A DNA stretch of 64,000 nt from Dreissena polymorpha (taxonomy: Eukaryota; Mollusca; Bivalvia; Myida; Dreissenidae). Location of the stretch: assembly GCF_020536995.1 (NCBI RefSeq), contig NW_026273363.1, positions 74,501 to 138,500 of the forward strand, in the 5' to 3' direction. Position numbers and translations under genes: made by a program. Of this stretch, positions 36,013-64,000 are shown one piece after another. Numbering within the stretch: position 1 is the first letter of the stretch; every line of letters begins with the position of its first letter. The notes beneath the pieces are model-generated. The model saw only the letters and a list, made by a program, of their open reading frames with translations. It was not told the DNA's origin and did no database searches.

Positions 36013-36490
36013 AAAAAACAGTTTTATATCAATATATAACTATCCAAATAAAAAAGGAGTAAGCAAACATTGCAGTAAGCCATTATTGCCAGTTGTGACA
36101 AGAAATACATATAAGGGAGGTATGTTTAACATTTTGTTGAATTACAGTTTATAAGCAAAAACAATACACTTAACAGAAATAAAAACGCAATAAAAATATT
36201 TTCTATAAAAACAAATATGCTATTTCATACAAATCAATTACATTGAAATAAGTATAATATACAAATTAAACATAAATATAAATAAAATGAAAAGAAGCAA
36301 AATATAACATACTTTATAGTACACAAAAATTTATCTAAACATGCGTGATAGTGTTCCAAAAAACATCAATTGTTTGTTAATGGTGGACAAAGTGAACACA
36401 CAATAAAGGCTTTGTATTGTAGTTAAAGATTTCTTGATTACTATGTTTTTACAAGATTAGCCGTGCGGAAATAACAACGCTTATGACAAT

Positions 36491-36739
36491 AGTGTCTCGT
36501 TCTGAGAAAAATGTGCGTACATTGTCATCCAAGATTATCCTGTGCAGTTCGCACAGGCTAATCAGGGACAATTTCCGCTCTTTTATGGAATTTTTCGTTT
36601 AAATGATATCTCTCCTTAGCGAAAATCCAGTTTAGGCGGAAAGTGTCTTCCCTGATTAGCCTGTGCGGACTGCACAGGCTTATCTGGGACGACACTTTAC
36701 GGACATGCATTATGTCCAGTTTTCTCAGAACGAGACACA
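36491..36739. mobile_element. MITE family A, full copy
   Basis: The termini GTGTCTCGTTCTGAGAAAA and TTTTCTCAGAACGAGACAC are perfect inverses over 19 bp, the best-preserved ends in the window. Confidence 0.9.
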
Positions 36740-37724
36740 TTAAAACAATTAGGCTACTAGTTAATAATCAAAATGAACCTTCTAAAGAAAAAGTGAAACT
36801 AAGTTACACTCTTTAATCAATAACAACTCTCGTACAAGAAGAAAAATGAAATCGTATGTCATAACACCATCCGTGTGTGTTTATTTATAAAGTCATTTAA
36901 TTCCTAAAAAAAAAGTGAACTGTAAATAAAAATTAGCATCGATGTTCCATTAAATTAGTTTACAGGGGACAATCTATACATTGTATACCCAGTTACGGTT
37001 ATAATTACAAACTACAATAACCGGTTCATATTCCCTGGAAATAATGTATTTATCACATCTAACCAAATTATGTTGGTTAATCAGCATCTGAATTGCGTAG
37101 TCAGGGTATTTTAACAGTAATCTACCAACACTCACACAGATATTTTACACAATAAAACGAAATAAATATTTACACTAGAGCTAGTAAAGCAACATATACA
37201 CCTGTTGCATATACACCTGTTTTATTTTAACAGTGTCTTAATGTTGCGTTCATCACAGTTACCAGCACGTTCATTTTCTCTTACAATATTCTATTTATAA
37301 TCCCCATGCCATTGTAATTTTTCTGTAACTATTCAGGCGACATCTATCTTAGTATGATGAAACAAGAGCCAAGATTTGTTTACTTTCCAAGTTCATTTCA
37401 ACACTCTGTTTTCAGTCACTAAAATATCATTTATATAAAGGAAACAAGCTTACCCAAATGATGAAAATACAGTCCACCAAGATAATTCAACTACGTCAAC
37501 AATACTCATAATAAAAGAGTGTTTGCTTTGCAAACACAATGTAAATTTGATTGCTATGCTATTCATTGACAAACTTGTTGTGTTGAGTTCTGTTCAGTTT
37601 TAGTTTGAGCTCGAATACAATTAAATTTAAAAGCTATTTTAATGCAACCAAACATTAATATTTGCTAAAACGTAACACTCTAAAATTAGAAACAAATATA
37701 TATACCTTTATTGCAATATGATCT
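36740..37724. other. Intergenic, AT-rich
   Basis: No exon or repeat family recognised. Confidence 0.45.
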
Positions 37725-37874
37725 TAACCCATTCATGCCTAGCGTCTTGAAAAAAGGACATTGCAAACAGCGTAGACCCAGATGAGACGCCGCATGATGC
37801 GGCGTCTCATCTGGGTCTGCGCTGTTTGCTTACAGAAATTTCAGTAAGTAATATTCTAGGCATAAATGGGTTAA
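37725..37874. mobile_element. MITE family B, internally deleted copy
   Basis: 150 bp. TTAA ends and central palindrome are kept, but most of the right arm is missing. Confidence 0.85.
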
Positions 37875-37942
37875 TATCGAAGGTGATTTTCTTCGCACCA
37901 TGTTCAAATATGAAGCATTCAAACAATGCTTTCCATACGCAG

Positions 37943-38173
37943 TTAACCCATTTATGCCTAGTGGACTCTCCCATCCTTCAAAATTGGATCAATTTATTTC
38001 CAAAATTAGGGATGTCTGGTATATTTATTTCTATTTTTAGAATATTTCTTACAGAATTTCGTTTAAGCAAACAGTGTAGACCCTGATGAGACGCCGCATT
38101 ATGCGGCGTCTCATCTGGGTCTACGCTGTTTGCAATGTCCTTTTTTTCAGGACGCTAGGCATAAATGGGTTAA
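37943..38173. mobile_element. MITE family B, inverted full copy
   Basis: Opposite orientation to its neighbour 70 bp away. Both TTAA ends are intact. It lies about 175 bp beyond the phosphatase stop codon, in its likely 3' untranslated or downstream region. Confidence 0.88.
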
Positions 38174-38347
38174 TTAAATAAATGCAACATTTTAACTCTC
38201 ATAATCATAATACAGCATTCTTTCACCAGAAGGCAAGATAGACCACCGAATTAATATCTCATATTTGTCTTTATATATGTTATGACTCCCAAATTCATCT
38301 ATTTGGTTTATGAAACATGCTTGCAGAGTTATGTCCCATGTCTCACA

Positions 38348-64000
<25,653 letters not shown>

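Noticed and set aside
28427-38347. A second (D2) phosphatase domain downstream of the first
   Set aside because: The exon after the Q-loop helix joins in phase to a short tail with a stop at 38348. No KNRY, WPD or HCS-type motif was seen further on.

Overview
The window looks like a piece of a mollusc nuclear genome, most likely a bivalve. The evidence is two large intron-rich animal genes with AT-rich introns, a dense population of short non-autonomous DNA transposons, tRNA-derived SINEs, long minisatellites, and extracellular gene families (M12B metalloprotease, receptor-type tyrosine phosphatase) of the kind expanded in bivalves. The repeat families resemble those I associate with dreissenid mussels, but that placement is an inference from memory.

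Layout. 1-538: end of a broken tyrosine-recombinase (Crypton-type) transposon. 539-6995: non-coding sequence with a hairpin element, a 172-bp tandem repeat and the 3' end of a LINE. 6996-28426: an eleven-exon gene on the minus strand for a secreted M12B (ADAM/ADAMTS-like) zinc metalloprotease of 546 residues. All exon phases join, and it has a signal peptide, a furin site, the HELGHALGANHD zinc motif, a Met-turn, a short Cys-rich module, a Thr-rich stalk and a hydrophobic C terminus. Its introns hold a roughly 5-kb 37-bp minisatellite, a 2.6-kb 41-bp minisatellite and many MITEs, several of which end a few bases from splice donors. 28427-38347: about 10 kb between the genes, filled with MITEs, a hAT-type element carrying 13 copies of a 48-bp satellite, and microsatellites. 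38348 to beyond 63566: a receptor-type tyrosine phosphatase gene, also on the minus strand, entering from the right. It has sushi repeats, an EGF/EB-like module, at least ten fibronectin type III domains, an RRRR site, one transmembrane segment, one phosphatase domain and a short tail with two YxN motifs.

The phosphatase gene is the most unusual part. It has two alternative-looking WPD-loop exons, one of which has TGA at the catalytic cysteine codon. An internal tandem array expands another phosphatase exon. A 1.75-kb segment covering fibronectin exons is duplicated with an exon fusion. Several ectodomain exons carry stops or single-base frame slips. It is either a decaying paralogue or a stretch where the assembly has collapsed or mis-joined alleles. 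The protease gene next door shows no such damage.

The two genes are not an operon and need not act together. Both encode cell-surface or secreted proteins acting in the extracellular matrix and in adhesion signalling. No rRNA, confident tRNA gene or CRISPR array was seen.
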